64,000 nt of DNA from the NCBI RefSeq assembly GCF_003574035.1, contig NZ_QWKY01000001.1, forward strand, positions 1-64,000. Reading direction: 5' to 3'. This DNA is from Meiothermus hypogaeus (GTDB lineage Bacteria; Deinococcota; Deinococci; Deinococcales; Thermaceae). Positions within the stretch are counted from its first letter, which is position 1, and the number at the start of each line of letters is the position of its first letter. Shown in pieces: positions 44,845 to 54,167 of this stretch. The notes beneath the pieces are model-generated. The model ran no database searches and was not told the DNA's origin. It saw only the letters and a program-made list of their open reading frames with translations. The position numbers were made by a program, and so were the translations under genes.

Positions 44845-45756
44845 ATGTCTAGCGCCCAGTACCGCGTCCCATACTTGCTGGTCGATGCTTTTACAGAAAT
44901 CCCCGGCGGGGGCAACCGGGTAGCCCTGGTACTGGATGCCCGTGGCATGACCACCGAGGAGATGCAGCTGGTGGCTACCAAACTGCGGCAGCCCCAGGCC
45001 GCTTTTGTGACCGACTGGGATGGCGCCGGGTTTGGGGTGCGCTTCTTTGCGGCCAATGGCGAGGTGGAGTTTAGCGGTCATGCTGCTGTGGCCCTAGTGA
45101 TCACCCTGGCCAGAGAAGAAAAGCTGCCTGCGGGTGTCAAAAAAATCTATTTGCGCACCATCGGGGAGTCGCTCACGGCAGAACTCGAGGACAGCCGGGC
45201 CCGGGTGCAAAGCCCCAGCCCCCGCTTCCGCGACCCCCCTTCCTGGAAGGTCTTGCAAGAGTTTATCGAGGTGATGGGGGCCAATGAGCGTTACCTGCAC
45301 CGGGGCCTACCTTACGGCATCACCTTTACCGGCCTGTGGACGCTCTTCATGCCGGTAGTGGCGCCGGGGCTGGTAGATGCTCTGGAGCCCGACATGGAAA
45401 AACTGGCCGAGCTGTCCAGCGAGCTCGAGGTCGCCACCGTGCATGTCTACGCCCCCTATGGCCCCCGTCGCTTCTATGCCCGAACCTTTGCCCCAGCCCT
45501 GGGCATCCCCGAAGACCCTGTGACCGGCTCACCCAACGCGGCCCTGGGTGCGCTGCTGGCCCGTGCAGGGGTGGTGCCGCGCTGGGAGGGTGAGGTTAAC
45601 CTCACCGTTACCCAGGGCCACCGCATGGGCGGCCCTGGCCAGGTGGATGTGCGGGTTGAGTATGGCCCTGCCGGAAACATCCTGGGCGTGTTCATTGGCG
45701 GCACCGCGGTGGTAGCGGAAAACGGCGTGGTGGAGCTGGGTGGCAGCCTCAACTGA
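44845..45756 (+). CDS. PhzF-family isomerase-like protein
   Basis: A 303-residue, two-halved diaminopimelate-epimerase-fold protein. Motifs: VDAFTEIPGGGNRVALVLDA, GVRFFAANGEVEFSGHAAVAL, and EDPVTGSPNAALGALLA in the second half. The catalytic Glu of characterised PhzF proteins (in the LSETAFV-type motif) is replaced here: the aligned stretch reads RQPQAAFVTD. The reaction is unknown. The start has AAAAGGGGG upstream. It is 72 bp after aspS. Confidence 0.83.
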   Translation: MSSAQYRVPYLLVDAFTEIPGGGNRVALVLDARGMTTEEMQLVATKLRQPQAAFVTDWDGAGFGVRFFAANGEVEFSGHAAVALVITLAREEKLPAGVKKIYLRTIGESLTAELEDSRARVQSPSPRFRDPPSWKVLQEFIEVMGANERYLHRGLPYGITFTGLWTLFMPVVAPGLVDALEPDMEKLAELSSELEVATVHVYAPYGPRRFYARTFAPALGIPEDPVTGSPNAALGALLARAGVVPRWEGEVNLTVTQGHRMGGPGQVDVRVEYGPAGNILGVFIGGTAVVAENGVVELGGSLN

Positions 45757-45801
45757 GCACCTCCAGCATTTGCAGTTATCGCTTGCCAAAGCAGACCTTT
45801 T

Positions 45802-46626
45802 ATGAATAGATCGATCCGGCTTGTGCTGATAGACGTGGACGGCACCCTGTTCGGCCCCGGCGGTGTGCCCGAGTGCGCCTGGGAGGCCGCAGAACGTGCC
45901 AGAAAAGCAGGGTTGCATCTGAGCATCTGTACGGGGCGGCCCGGGCGTGGCTTCGCCCTCGAGTACGCCGAGCGGCTTGACCCCCAGGGTTTCCATATTT
46001 TCGAGTCGGGTGCGGTGATTGTTTCGGGGCAGCAGGAGGTAGTGCGGGTCTCGGCGCTGTCCATGCAGGCTTATAAAAGGCTGCTCGAGCTCAGCCGACT
46101 GCACGCGGTTCCCTTTGAGGTATACACCGCCGAGGGAGGTTTCTACCGCGAGAGCACCCACCCCGACCTGCTCTACCACGAAACCATGCTGGGCTTCCAA
46201 GCCGAGCTGCGCAACCTGGATCGCGTGGCCGAACGGGTGGTACGGGTGCAGTTTGTCTGGCGCCCCTCCCCCGCCTGGTCGCAGATACGCGAGCAGATTC
46301 TGCGCATGCCGGAGGTTGAGCTCCACGAAGCTACCAGCCCGGGTATGCCTGGGGTAGGTTTTAGTTCAGTAACCGCAAGGGGGGTCTCCAAACGGGCGGC
46401 AGCGGAATGGGTGGCGGATCAGTTAGGGCTCGATTTGAGCCGGTGCGCCATGGTTGGTGATGGTGAAAACGACCTCGAGCTAATCCAGGCCGCCGGGCTG
46501 GGTATCGCTATGGGCAACGCGCCTGCAAGGGTGCAGCAAGCCGCCGACTTGGTAGTGAGGGAAGTTGATGAGTGTGGCCTCGAGCAGGCCCTGGATATTT
46601 TGGGGGCATCGTCGGTGCATCAATAA
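45802..46626 (+). CDS. HAD-IIB (Cof-type) phosphatase, copy 1
   Basis: A 274-residue HAD hydrolase. Motif I: LIDVDGTLFGPGG (nucleophile and acid Asp); motif II: ICTGRPGRG; motif III Lys in GVSKRAAAEW; motif IV: MVGDGENDLELIQAAGLGIAMGNAP. The C2-type cap lies between. Cof-type enzymes remove phosphate from sugar phosphates or cofactors. It is about 60 bp upstream of a homologous gene, suggesting tandem duplication, with palindrome copy 4 in between. Confidence 0.88.
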   Translation: MNRSIRLVLIDVDGTLFGPGGVPECAWEAAERARKAGLHLSICTGRPGRGFALEYAERLDPQGFHIFESGAVIVSGQQEVVRVSALSMQAYKRLLELSRLHAVPFEVYTAEGGFYRESTHPDLLYHETMLGFQAELRNLDRVAERVVRVQFVWRPSPAWSQIREQILRMPEVELHEATSPGMPGVGFSSVTARGVSKRAAAEWVADQLGLDLSRCAMVGDGENDLELIQAAGLGIAMGNAPARVQQAADLVVREVDECGLEQALDILGASSVHQ

Positions 46627-46635
46627 GTGATTTTA

Positions 46636-46659
46636 TTCACGATAAAACAGGCTTGTGAA
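46636..46659. promoter_or_regulatory. Palindrome, copy 4 of the TTCACGA...TCGTGAA family
   Basis: Read on the minus strand it is TTCACAA, 10 bp, TCGTGAA. It lies in the 59-bp gap between the two HAD phosphatase genes, 27 bp before the second start. It would allow separate control of the second gene. Confidence 0.5.
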
Positions 46660-46685
46660 GTTTTTATGCTTTAAGGAGGCCTTTC

Positions 46686-47498
46686 ATGATCAAACTTGTG
46701 GCCCTGGACCTCGACGGAACCTTTTACGCAGGACGCATCCTGGGGGTGCCCGAGTCGGCCTGGGCTGCCATCGAGCGAGGCCAAAAGGCGGGCTTGAAAT
46801 TTGCGGTGTGTACAGGTCGTCCGCAGGGGGGCCATGGCCTGCAATACGCCCAACGCTTGCAACCCGACGGGCCCCATGTCTTCAACGATGGTGCCTCCAT
46901 TTGCGACGCCGGGGGCAGGTCGCTCCATGCCGAGCCGGTACCCCGCTTGAAGGAAATCATCGCCATTGCCCGCAAATACCGGCTGCCCTTTGACCTCATG
47001 GGGGCCGAGGGTGGCCGCTACTACGAAGACGCACTAATGCCCCCCGAACTCCTGACCCACATCGAAATAACCGGCGTGACGGCTCGCTCGGCCCTGGTTG
47101 AGGAAATAGAAGAAACCCTGGTGCGGCTGTGGTTTGTGGTGCCCGATCTGAGTTTGTGGGAAACGGTCAAGCCCGACCTGGAGGCCCTAACCGAGATTGA
47201 CCTGGCCGAGTACCTGAGCCCGCGCGAAGCCATTGTGGGCTTAATCAAAAAGGGGGTGAACAAGCTGTCCGGGCTTCGCTGGCTGGCCGACTATTACGGG
47301 CTTTCTCTAGAGGAGGTGGCCATGATCGGCGATAGCCATAACGACCTCGAGGCCATCCGCGATGCGGGACTCGGCATTGCCATGGGCAACGCGGTAGAGG
47401 AAATCATGGCCGTGGCCGACCACGTCACCGGCCACGTGCGCGAGGATGGCTTCGCTCAGGCCATCGGACATGTGCTGGCACTCAATGGGCAGACCTGA
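46686..47498 (+). CDS. HAD-IIB (Cof-type) phosphatase, copy 2
   Basis: A 270-residue paralogue of the preceding gene: motif I ALDLDGTFYAGRIL, motif II VCTGRPQGGHGLQYAQ, motif III Lys in KGVNKLSGLRWL, motif IV MIGDSHNDLEAIRDAGLGIAMGNAVEE. The cap region differs more than the core, so the substrate may differ. A strong ribosome-binding site AAGGAGGC lies at 46673-46680. The palindrome 27 bp before the start could control it. Confidence 0.88.
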   Translation: MIKLVALDLDGTFYAGRILGVPESAWAAIERGQKAGLKFAVCTGRPQGGHGLQYAQRLQPDGPHVFNDGASICDAGGRSLHAEPVPRLKEIIAIARKYRLPFDLMGAEGGRYYEDALMPPELLTHIEITGVTARSALVEEIEETLVRLWFVVPDLSLWETVKPDLEALTEIDLAEYLSPREAIVGLIKKGVNKLSGLRWLADYYGLSLEEVAMIGDSHNDLEAIRDAGLGIAMGNAVEEIMAVADHVTGHVREDGFAQAIGHVLALNGQT

Positions 47499-47632
47499 GC
47501 TGCCCTTATCGGTCGCTTCGCTCAGCTAATGCGTAGAAAGCTGATCGGCCTTTATCGGCAAATTTGGTTTCGGCGGATACATCGGGATATTTCTCCCTAC
47601 ACAACCCTCCAGAATCAGGCCAACATTGGCAC

Positions 47633-48157
47633 ATGTTGGGTATACGCGACCGCCAACTGGGGCTACTGGTCGGCTTGATGTTTGCCCCCTTTGCCCTGCA
47701 GTTGCTGGGCTGGGCGGGTACGCCACTGGGTGGGGGGCCTTGTGGAGCCATCGGGCTCGATCAGTTGATGCTCGAGCAGCCTCAGGCTTTCTTTTACGCT
47801 CAAATCATGCTGTGGGGCATCTCGCTGCTGATGGCTACGGGTTTTTTTGTATTGATGCTGGGATTCATGCACAACGGTACGATTCAAAAATCCCAGGCCC
47901 GGCCTTTTCTGCTGATTGCCCTAGCGGTAGGTAGTCTGACGGCCTTGATTTATGTACTGACCCACACCGTTGGCCTGCCCGCACCAAGTCCGGTCGGCTG
48001 GTTGCTGGGTGGGGCCGAGCCCACCGATGCCATTGGAATTCTTATTTTCTTGGTGCTGCTCGTGCAAATCAGTCTGGCCTTGCGCTGGCTTGTGCAAACC
48101 GAGCCCGCCCCTCCCAAAGCAGCCCCATCCCAGGCCCATCGGTCCAGGGTTATTTGA
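47633..48157 (+). CDS. Four-helix membrane protein of unknown function
   Basis: A 174-residue protein with four hydrophobic helices (about 9-28, 55-80, 95-115 and 132-152) and a Pro/Ala-rich tail. Gly/Pro-rich loops include GTPLGGGPCGAIGLDQ. The ATG at 47633 starts MLGIRDRQLG; an upstream start at 47564 would place a polar segment first. No family recognised. Confidence 0.6.
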   Translation: MLGIRDRQLGLLVGLMFAPFALQLLGWAGTPLGGGPCGAIGLDQLMLEQPQAFFYAQIMLWGISLLMATGFFVLMLGFMHNGTIQKSQARPFLLIALAVGSLTALIYVLTHTVGLPAPSPVGWLLGGAEPTDAIGILIFLVLLVQISLALRWLVQTEPAPPKAAPSQAHRSRVI

Positions 48158-48181
48158 GCCCGGTAATAGGAAGATTGGTGG

Positions 48182-48374
48182 ATGGATCGGTGGTTGTTGG
48201 AGCAATTTCGCAGTGCCCATACCTCGTTTTATTGGCAAACTTTCGGCTCGTCCGGGCCTCGAGGAACTTATTCAAGAAGTGCATGAGACCATGCGTTCGT
48301 ACAGCCCGGAGGACATGCAGCAGCGTATTTTCCAGACCTATCGAGCATTCTTCCCTTGGAAGTTATCCGCGTAG
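48182..48374 (+). pseudogene. Frameshifted remnant of a small unknown gene, cut by repeat B
   Basis: From the ATG at 48182 one frame reads MDRWLLEQFRSAHTSFYWQTFG, then turns to non-coding-like sequence. A second frame, one base over, continues protein-like from about 48245: GLEELIQEVHETMRSYSP and EDMQQRIFQTYRAFFPW. That frame runs into hairpin repeat B at about 48353 and stops inside it. The pattern suggests one small gene damaged by a frameshift and by repeat insertion. The family is not recognised. Confidence 0.4.
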
Positions 48375-48503
48375 CGGAGGGCGATACCGCCCCTTGGAAA
48401 GCGACACTTTTTTTTCGCCGACCGACAGGGAGGTGTGCTTTAGGATTCAAAAAGACAACTTATGGGGTTTTGGTTTTGTAAACTGTCCTTTTGAACCCGG
48501 TAT
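48353..48503 (+). repeat. Composite hairpin repeat, copy B (left part missing)
   Basis: Starts at the TTGGAAGTTATCCGCG module, then the GGGCGATACCGCCC block, the conserved CGCCGACCGACAGGGAGG stretch, the GGATTCAAAAAGACA hairpin, and the end GAACCCGGTAT. The GTTAGTTCGTCACC hairpin of complete copies is absent. The rest of the 48158-48641 gene-free stretch (48504-48627) shows no feature. Confidence 0.7.
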
Positions 48504-48641
48504 CAGGGCCTGCAAGCTACCAACCGAAACCTTTTTTCCGCGAGTTGGCCCTTCCCACCAAAGCAAATCGCGGTCTACAATCTTGATTTTGCCAGGTGCA
48601 TTTCTTCGCAGATCCTAGTGGGTGTGCTACCATAAACAGCC

Positions 48642-49049
48642 GTGACAGACGTTACCGGTGGCCGCTGGGTGGCCGAGATTTATGGCTGCAACCTGGAAGT
48701 GCTGGAAAACCCCAAACTCGTGGAGGTTGCGCTCAGGGACGCGGTCTTCAAACTAGGAGCGCCTCCTGGAAGTGTGCAGGCCACGGTTTATAAGTTCTAT
48801 CCCCAGGGACTCTCGGCAGCCATCCTTTCGCCCGTTGCAGCGGTCATGATTCACACCTGGCCCGAGGATGACGCTTCGGCAGCCCTCGATCTTTACTTTT
48901 TTAAGCCCGACGTAGACCCCGAATCGGTATTGCGGGGCTTGGCGAGGGCTTTTGGGGCCAGGGAGGAGTCGGCTTTCCGGTTGTGGCGGGGGGGCGAGCA
49001 CGAAATCAAGCGCAGAAGCCAGGGTAACGCCAGCCGCTCGAATCGCTAA
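48642..49049 (+). CDS. S-adenosylmethionine decarboxylase (SpeD)-like protein lacking the cleavage serine
   Basis: A 135-residue protein with the bacterial SpeD layout: AEIYGCNLEVLEN near the N-terminus, FYPQGLS, then IHTWPED and ALDLYFF. SpeD cuts itself at an ESH motif to make a pyruvoyl cofactor; here the aligned residues are Val65-Ala66-Ala67, so the serine and glutamate are gone. The catalytic cysteine (FTCG in active enzymes) is Phe. It should be unable to decarboxylate. It begins with GTG 8 bp after TACCAT (leaderless type) and lies 92 bp before speE, suggesting a regulatory partner of the polyamine pathway. Confidence 0.75.
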   Translation: MTDVTGGRWVAEIYGCNLEVLENPKLVEVALRDAVFKLGAPPGSVQATVYKFYPQGLSAAILSPVAAVMIHTWPEDDASAALDLYFFKPDVDPESVLRGLARAFGAREESAFRLWRGGEHEIKRRSQGNASRSNR

Positions 49050-49117
49050 TCCGCAGGAAGGCTTTATTTCTGGTCGTCCTACCCTGGCCAGCCTCTGTTT
49101 ACCAACTTTGGGCCTAA

Positions 49118-50080
<963 letters not shown>

Positions 50081-50165
50081 GGCTGCATGGGCCGCAAGCG
50101 GACAACAAGCCTCAACTGCCAGAGGGGCTACGGTAGTGTGCAGCACTAAGGGGTACTGTGCTTTG

Positions 50166-51170
50166 GTGAGTAATCCAGTCAAGCAAAATCCACGCCCCGC
50201 TCTTTTATTCGTATTGCTAATGGTTCTGATCGTTTCGTGCGCACCAGCCATCAGCACAACCCCAGACCCGGATGGTTACACCCTGCGTCCTGCACTGGAG
50301 GCTGAGCGCCGGAGTCTCGAGCTGCCTGGTTTTGGAAAGGTCAGCTACTACGCCAATCCGCGAGGGACGGGCCGCCCGCTGATTCTGACCCACGCGGTCA
50401 ATGCGGCTGCTAGTGCTTACGAAATGAAGCCCGTGTGGGAGATGTATGCCGGTATTCGCCCGCTTTTTGCCCTGGAATGGCCTGGATTTGGCAGCAGTGA
50501 TCGTCCGGACCTCCAATACACGCCAGAGTTGATGAGCCAGGCTCTGCTCGAGCTCGTCAAGCAAATCGGCGGCGAGGTAGATGTGGTGGCCCTCAGCCTG
50601 GGCAGTGAGTTTGCTGCTCGAGCAGCCCTTGCCGAGCCGCGCATCAAGACCCTGGTGCTCATCAGCCCAAGTGGTTTTGGAACCCCCACCGGCACCTCTC
50701 AGGAAGCCTCCGAGCAGGATGGCGGCAACTCGCTGTATGGTTTTCTGGCCGCGATTGGCGACCCCCTGTTTGGTCTGTTGAGTACGCGCTTTGTGCTCGA
50801 GTTCTTCCTTGACCGAAGCTTTCGTGGGCCGGTACCGGCCGATATCGTGGACTATGCCCTAGAGACCACCCGCCAGCCCGGTGCCAGGTTCGCCCCCATC
50901 TACTTTGTGAGTGGGCGGTTGTTTACCCGCAATGCATACGATAGGTTATATGACAAACTGACTATTCCGGTGCTGGTGCTCTACGACCAAGACGGCTTTG
51001 TCTCATTTGATAGCCTGTCAAAATTCGCACAAAAGCCAAACGCCAGCGTAGTCCGGATTCCCGAGACCGATGGGCTGCCCCACTTTGAAAAGCCGGCCGA
51101 AGTCCAGGCTGCGCTGGGCACATTCTGGAGCAAGGCGTACCAGTTGCCTTCTGCATTTTTTCATCAGTAA
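50166..51170 (+). CDS. Lipoprotein-type alpha/beta hydrolase
   Basis: A 334-residue protein with a lipoprotein signal ([15 protein letters not shown], lipidated Cys at about 22). An alpha/beta-hydrolase domain follows: oxyanion region [15 protein letters not shown], nucleophile elbow [16 protein letters not shown], acid region [11 protein letters not shown], and final His in GLPHFEKP. The substrate is unknown. I chose the GTG at 50166, which directly gives the signal peptide. The elbow is ALSLGSE, a variant of G-x-S-x-G. Confidence 0.8.
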   Translation: MSNPVKQNPRPALLFVLLMVLIVSCAPAISTTPDPDGYTLRPALEAERRSLELPGFGKVSYYANPRGTGRPLILTHAVNAAASAYEMKPVWEMYAGIRPLFALEWPGFGSSDRPDLQYTPELMSQALLELVKQIGGEVDVVALSLGSEFAARAALAEPRIKTLVLISPSGFGTPTGTSQEASEQDGGNSLYGFLAAIGDPLFGLLSTRFVLEFFLDRSFRGPVPADIVDYALETTRQPGARFAPIYFVSGRLFTRNAYDRLYDKLTIPVLVLYDQDGFVSFDSLSKFAQKPNASVVRIPETDGLPHFEKPAEVQAALGTFWSKAYQLPSAFFHQ

Positions 51171-51174
51171 GCAA

Positions 51175-51180
51175 TAGAAT
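51175..51180 (+). promoter_or_regulatory. -10 box of the DsbA-like gene (leaderless arrangement)
   Basis: TAGAAT lies 7 bp before the ATG at 51188, inside the short gap after the hydrolase gene. There is no ribosome-binding site, so a leaderless transcript is likely. Confidence 0.45.
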
Positions 51181-51187
51181 CTAACGT

Positions 51188-51874
51188 ATGCAAAGGACCC
51201 TATTTATTGTGGTCGCACTCCTGGCTGCTGTCATTGCCGCAGTGCTCTTCGTAGTGCTCCGACCCCAACCCTCTGTCGGTGTTACCGACGCAGCTCTTGG
51301 CGCCAGGTTCGTTATCGGAAACCCGGATGCCAAAGTGACGGTAGTGGACTTCTCCAACTACCTTTGTGGCCACTGCCGAGATCACGCCAACGATGTATTT
51401 CCGTTCATCAAAAGGGACTACATAGATACCGGTAAGGTACGCTATATTTTCCGTGATTTTCCCTTTGGGGGACAGGAAAACGTTATTCGGGCGGGTGAAG
51501 CCGCTGCCTGCGCCGCCGACAACAACCTGTACGTCGAATACCACGAAGCCCTTTTTCGGGCGCAACTGCAGTGGGCAGGTTTTAGCGGAGAGGCCCTCGA
51601 TAACTACTTCGCCGACCTGGCAGGTCAGATCGGGATGGCCCCGGCAACCTTCTTGCAATGCCTCAAATCGGGTAGCAAACGGGCAGGCGTGCTGGCTGAC
51701 CAGAAGCTGGCAGGCGACCTGGGTTTAACCGGTACGCCAAGCTTTTTCGTAAACGGCGAAAAATACACCGGCCAGCGCTCTTACGATAGCTGGCGTGAAA
51801 TCCTCGACAAAGCCCTGGCCGGTCAGGCCCCAGGCAACGACCAGGGTGGCGCCAGTAGCCCGGCCAAGCCCTGA
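51188..51874 (+). CDS. DsbA-family thiol-disulfide oxidoreductase, membrane-anchored
   Basis: A 228-residue protein with an N-terminal anchor helix (about 5-26) and a thioredoxin-fold domain with helical insertion. The active site is Cys-Gly-His-Cys in NYLCGHCRDHAND, and the cis-proline loop is LTGTPSFFVNGEKY. It probably forms or rearranges disulfides in exported proteins. The C-terminal tail is Gly/Ser/Pro-rich. The class (BdbD-like) commonly works with a VKOR or DsbB partner, not seen here. Confidence 0.9.
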   Translation: MQRTLFIVVALLAAVIAAVLFVVLRPQPSVGVTDAALGARFVIGNPDAKVTVVDFSNYLCGHCRDHANDVFPFIKRDYIDTGKVRYIFRDFPFGGQENVIRAGEAAACAADNNLYVEYHEALFRAQLQWAGFSGEALDNYFADLAGQIGMAPATFLQCLKSGSKRAGVLADQKLAGDLGLTGTPSFFVNGEKYTGQRSYDSWREILDKALAGQAPGNDQGGASSPAKP

Positions 51875-51994
51875 GCGCATCGCGCTGGCCTGATCTTGTT
51901 TTAGCACCAGACATGGCAAAGCTTGCCTGGCCGGTTGCGAGAAGGTTCCCGGAAGCAATCCTGAATACCTCCGCCGACCTGTTGGCCAGCTTGC

Positions 51995-53191
51995 TCAGGA
52001 AGCCTGGCGCAGCCGGGCTTCCTCGAGGGCCATGAGCGGTTTATCCAGGTGGGGCAGGTCAAAAACCACTTCCGAAACCCCAGAGCCGGGCAGCTCGTAC
52101 ATCAGTTCGACCATAGCCTTTTCGATCACCGACCGCAGGCCGCGGGCCCCGGTGCCGCGCTTTAGCGCCCGGCGGGCAATTTCGCGCAACACGCCCGGCG
52201 TGAAGCGAATATCAATGCCCTCCATACGTAGCAACTCCTGGTACTGGCGTATGAGGGCGTTCCTGGGCTCGGTCAGGATGCGCACCAGAGCTTCTTCGTC
52301 GAGGGCCTCGAGCTGTACCATTACCGGCATGCGGCCCACAAACTCGGGGATCAGACCATAGCGCACCAGATCTTCCGGGATGGGCTCGGGCTTCTCCTCG
52401 GTTTTCTTGGGGCGGGTGAAGCCGATGGGGTTCTGGTCTACCCTCGAGAGCACAATGCGCTCGAGGCCATCGAAGGCTCCGCCCAGAATGAACAAAATGT
52501 TCTTGGTATTGAGGCTAATGAACTCCTGGTGGGGATGCTTACGCCCGCCCTGGGGCGGTACATTGGAAATGGTGCCCTCCACAATCTTCAAGAGGGCCTG
52601 CTGAACCCCCTCACCCGAGACATCTCGGGTCAGGCTGGGATTCTCCGACTTACGAGCAATCTTGTCAATCTCGTCAATGTAAATGATGCCCTTCTCGGCA
52701 GCCTGAACGTCAAAATCGGCTGCTTGCAAAAGCCGCAGCAAGACGTTTTCTACGTCCTCGCCCACGTAACCGGCTTCGGTCAGGGTAGTCGCATCGGCGA
52801 TGGCAAAAGGCACGTCCAGCATCCGGGCCAGGGTCTCGGCCAGTAGGGTTTTGCCGGTTCCGGTAGGGCCAATCAGGAGGACGTTGGACTTTTGCACCTC
52901 GGCCTCGGGATGCATAAGCCGCTTGTAGTGGTTGTATACCGCTACCGAGAGGGTTTTCTTGGGCAATTCTTGTCCGATTACGTACTGGTCAAGGAAGCTC
53001 TTAATCTCGGCTGGTTTGGGCAGATGACTAGGGCCGGCAAAGCTTTGCTTGGGTTCGGATTCCAGCAGGTCGTTGGCCCGTTCCACGCATTCGTTGCAGA
53101 TGAAGACCTCGCCCAGCGGCGACTCGATCAAATGGGCGACCTCCGGGTGTTTGCGCCCACAGAAACTACAAGAAGGCTTACTGCGTCTCAC
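51995..53191 (-). CDS. clpX: ATP-dependent Clp protease ATP-binding subunit ClpX
   Basis: A 398-residue AAA+ unfoldase. The N-terminal zinc domain has four cysteines in [11 protein letters not shown] and [11 protein letters not shown]. Walker A is [18 protein letters not shown] and Walker B is [15 protein letters not shown]. The pore loop and IGF-type loop ([13 protein letters not shown]) dock onto ClpP. The C-terminal domain covers about 320-398. Its start overlaps the clpP end by 14 bp, so the two are translated together. Confidence 0.97.
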   Translation of the reverse strand: MRRSKPSCSFCGRKHPEVAHLIESPLGEVFICNECVERANDLLESEPKQSFAGPSHLPKPAEIKSFLDQYVIGQELPKKTLSVAVYNHYKRLMHPEAEVQKSNVLLIGPTGTGKTLLAETLARMLDVPFAIADATTLTEAGYVGEDVENVLLRLLQAADFDVQAAEKGIIYIDEIDKIARKSENPSLTRDVSGEGVQQALLKIVEGTISNVPPQGGRKHPHQEFISLNTKNILFILGGAFDGLERIVLSRVDQNPIGFTRPKKTEEKPEPIPEDLVRYGLIPEFVGRMPVMVQLEALDEEALVRILTEPRNALIRQYQELLRMEGIDIRFTPGVLREIARRALKRGTGARGLRSVIEKAMVELMYELPGSGVSEVVFDLPHLDKPLMALEEARLRQAS

Positions 53192-53765
53192 GGGTAACCA
53201 CCTGGTCTACCAATCCATAGCTGGCGGCCTCTTCGGCGGTGAGGTAGTAGTCGCGCTCGGTATCGCGCTCGACCTTTTCCATAGGCTGATTGGTGTGGCG
53301 AGCAATGATACCATTGAGGACTTTACGGGTCTTGAGGATTTGCTCGGCCTGGATGGCAATATCGGTAGCTTGTCCGCCCAGTCCTCTGGCCCAGGGTTGG
53401 TGAATCATGACCTTGGAGTGCGGCAGTGCATAGCGCTTGCCGGGTGCCCCCGCCGCAAGCAAGACTGCTCCCATGGAAGCGGCCAGCCCCACACAGATGG
53501 TCGAGACCGGCGCCGAGACAAACTGCATGGTGTCATAAATGGCCAACCCGGCATCCACGTCCCCCCCAGGTGAGTTGATATACATGCGGATCTCCTGATT
53601 GGGATTTTGCGCGGCCAGGAAGAGAATTTGTGCCACAATGGTATTGGCTACCTGCGCGTCTATGGGCGTACCCAGGAAAATAATGCGGTCTTTGAGCAGG
53701 CGGCTATATATATCGTAGACGCGCTCGCCACGGGCAGTTTGTTCGATGACGTAGGGAACTACCAT
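53178..53765 (-). CDS. clpP: ATP-dependent Clp protease proteolytic subunit ClpP
   Basis: A 195-residue serine peptidase that forms tetradecamers. The triad is the Ser in [14 protein letters not shown], the His in [15 protein letters not shown] and the Asp near [15 protein letters not shown]. It starts [27 protein letters not shown], with essentially no propeptide. It lies between tig and clpX on the same strand. The 402-bp gap to tig is mostly filled by hairpin repeat C. Confidence 0.97.
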   Translation of the reverse strand: MVVPYVIEQTARGERVYDIYSRLLKDRIIFLGTPIDAQVANTIVAQILFLAAQNPNQEIRMYINSPGGDVDAGLAIYDTMQFVSAPVSTICVGLAASMGAVLLAAGAPGKRYALPHSKVMIHQPWARGLGGQATDIAIQAEQILKTRKVLNGIIARHTNQPMEKVERDTERDYYLTAEEAASYGLVDQVVTRETQ

Positions 53766-53875
53766 ATCGGCTCTATTTTATGCCTGAATGCCAGGTCAAG
53801 AGGGCGTTGGCGCACATAACGAGTTTTCATCGCACCAACTCACACCAGATTCGATTGATTCGTTACCCAACAGTA

Positions 53876-54073
53876 ATACCAGATTCGGTTAGTTCGTCAC
53901 CCTTTGGTGACGAACTAACCCGACCGAAGTTATCCGCGTAGCGGAGGGCGATACCGCCCCTTGAAAAGGGTGACGCTTTTTTCGCCGACCGATAGGGAGG
54001 GGTTTGCTCCAGGATTCTAAAAGACAACCTATGGGGTTTTTGGTTTTGTGAGCTGTCTTTTCGAATCTGCTAT
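53876..54073 (+). repeat. Composite hairpin repeat, copy C
   Basis: About 198 bp, starting ATACCAGATTC and ending GAATCTGCTAT. It contains the GTTAGTTCGTCACC hairpin, the TTATCCGCG and GGGCGATACCGCCC modules, and the GGATTCTAAAAGACA hairpin. It lies between tig and clpP. Just before it (53844-53868) is a second, degenerate left end (ACCAGATTCGATTGATTCGTTACC-like), suggesting an older truncated copy or nested event. Confidence 0.75.
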
Positions 54074-54117
54074 CAAATACCACTGCAAAGTCGGCAGGCT
54101 TAGGGATCCCAGACAGT

Positions 54118-54141
54118 GTACGCCCCCTGCCGGGGGCGTAC
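54118..54141. other. Perfect 10-bp-stem hairpin downstream of tig
   Basis: GTACGCCCCC (54118-54127), loop TGCC, GGGGGCGTAC (54132-54141). There is no T tract on either strand, so it is not a classical intrinsic terminator. It may protect the 3' end of tig mRNA or block readthrough. Confidence 0.45.
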
Positions 54142-54167
54142 AAGGAGCCTTTACACTGAGCAGTCTT

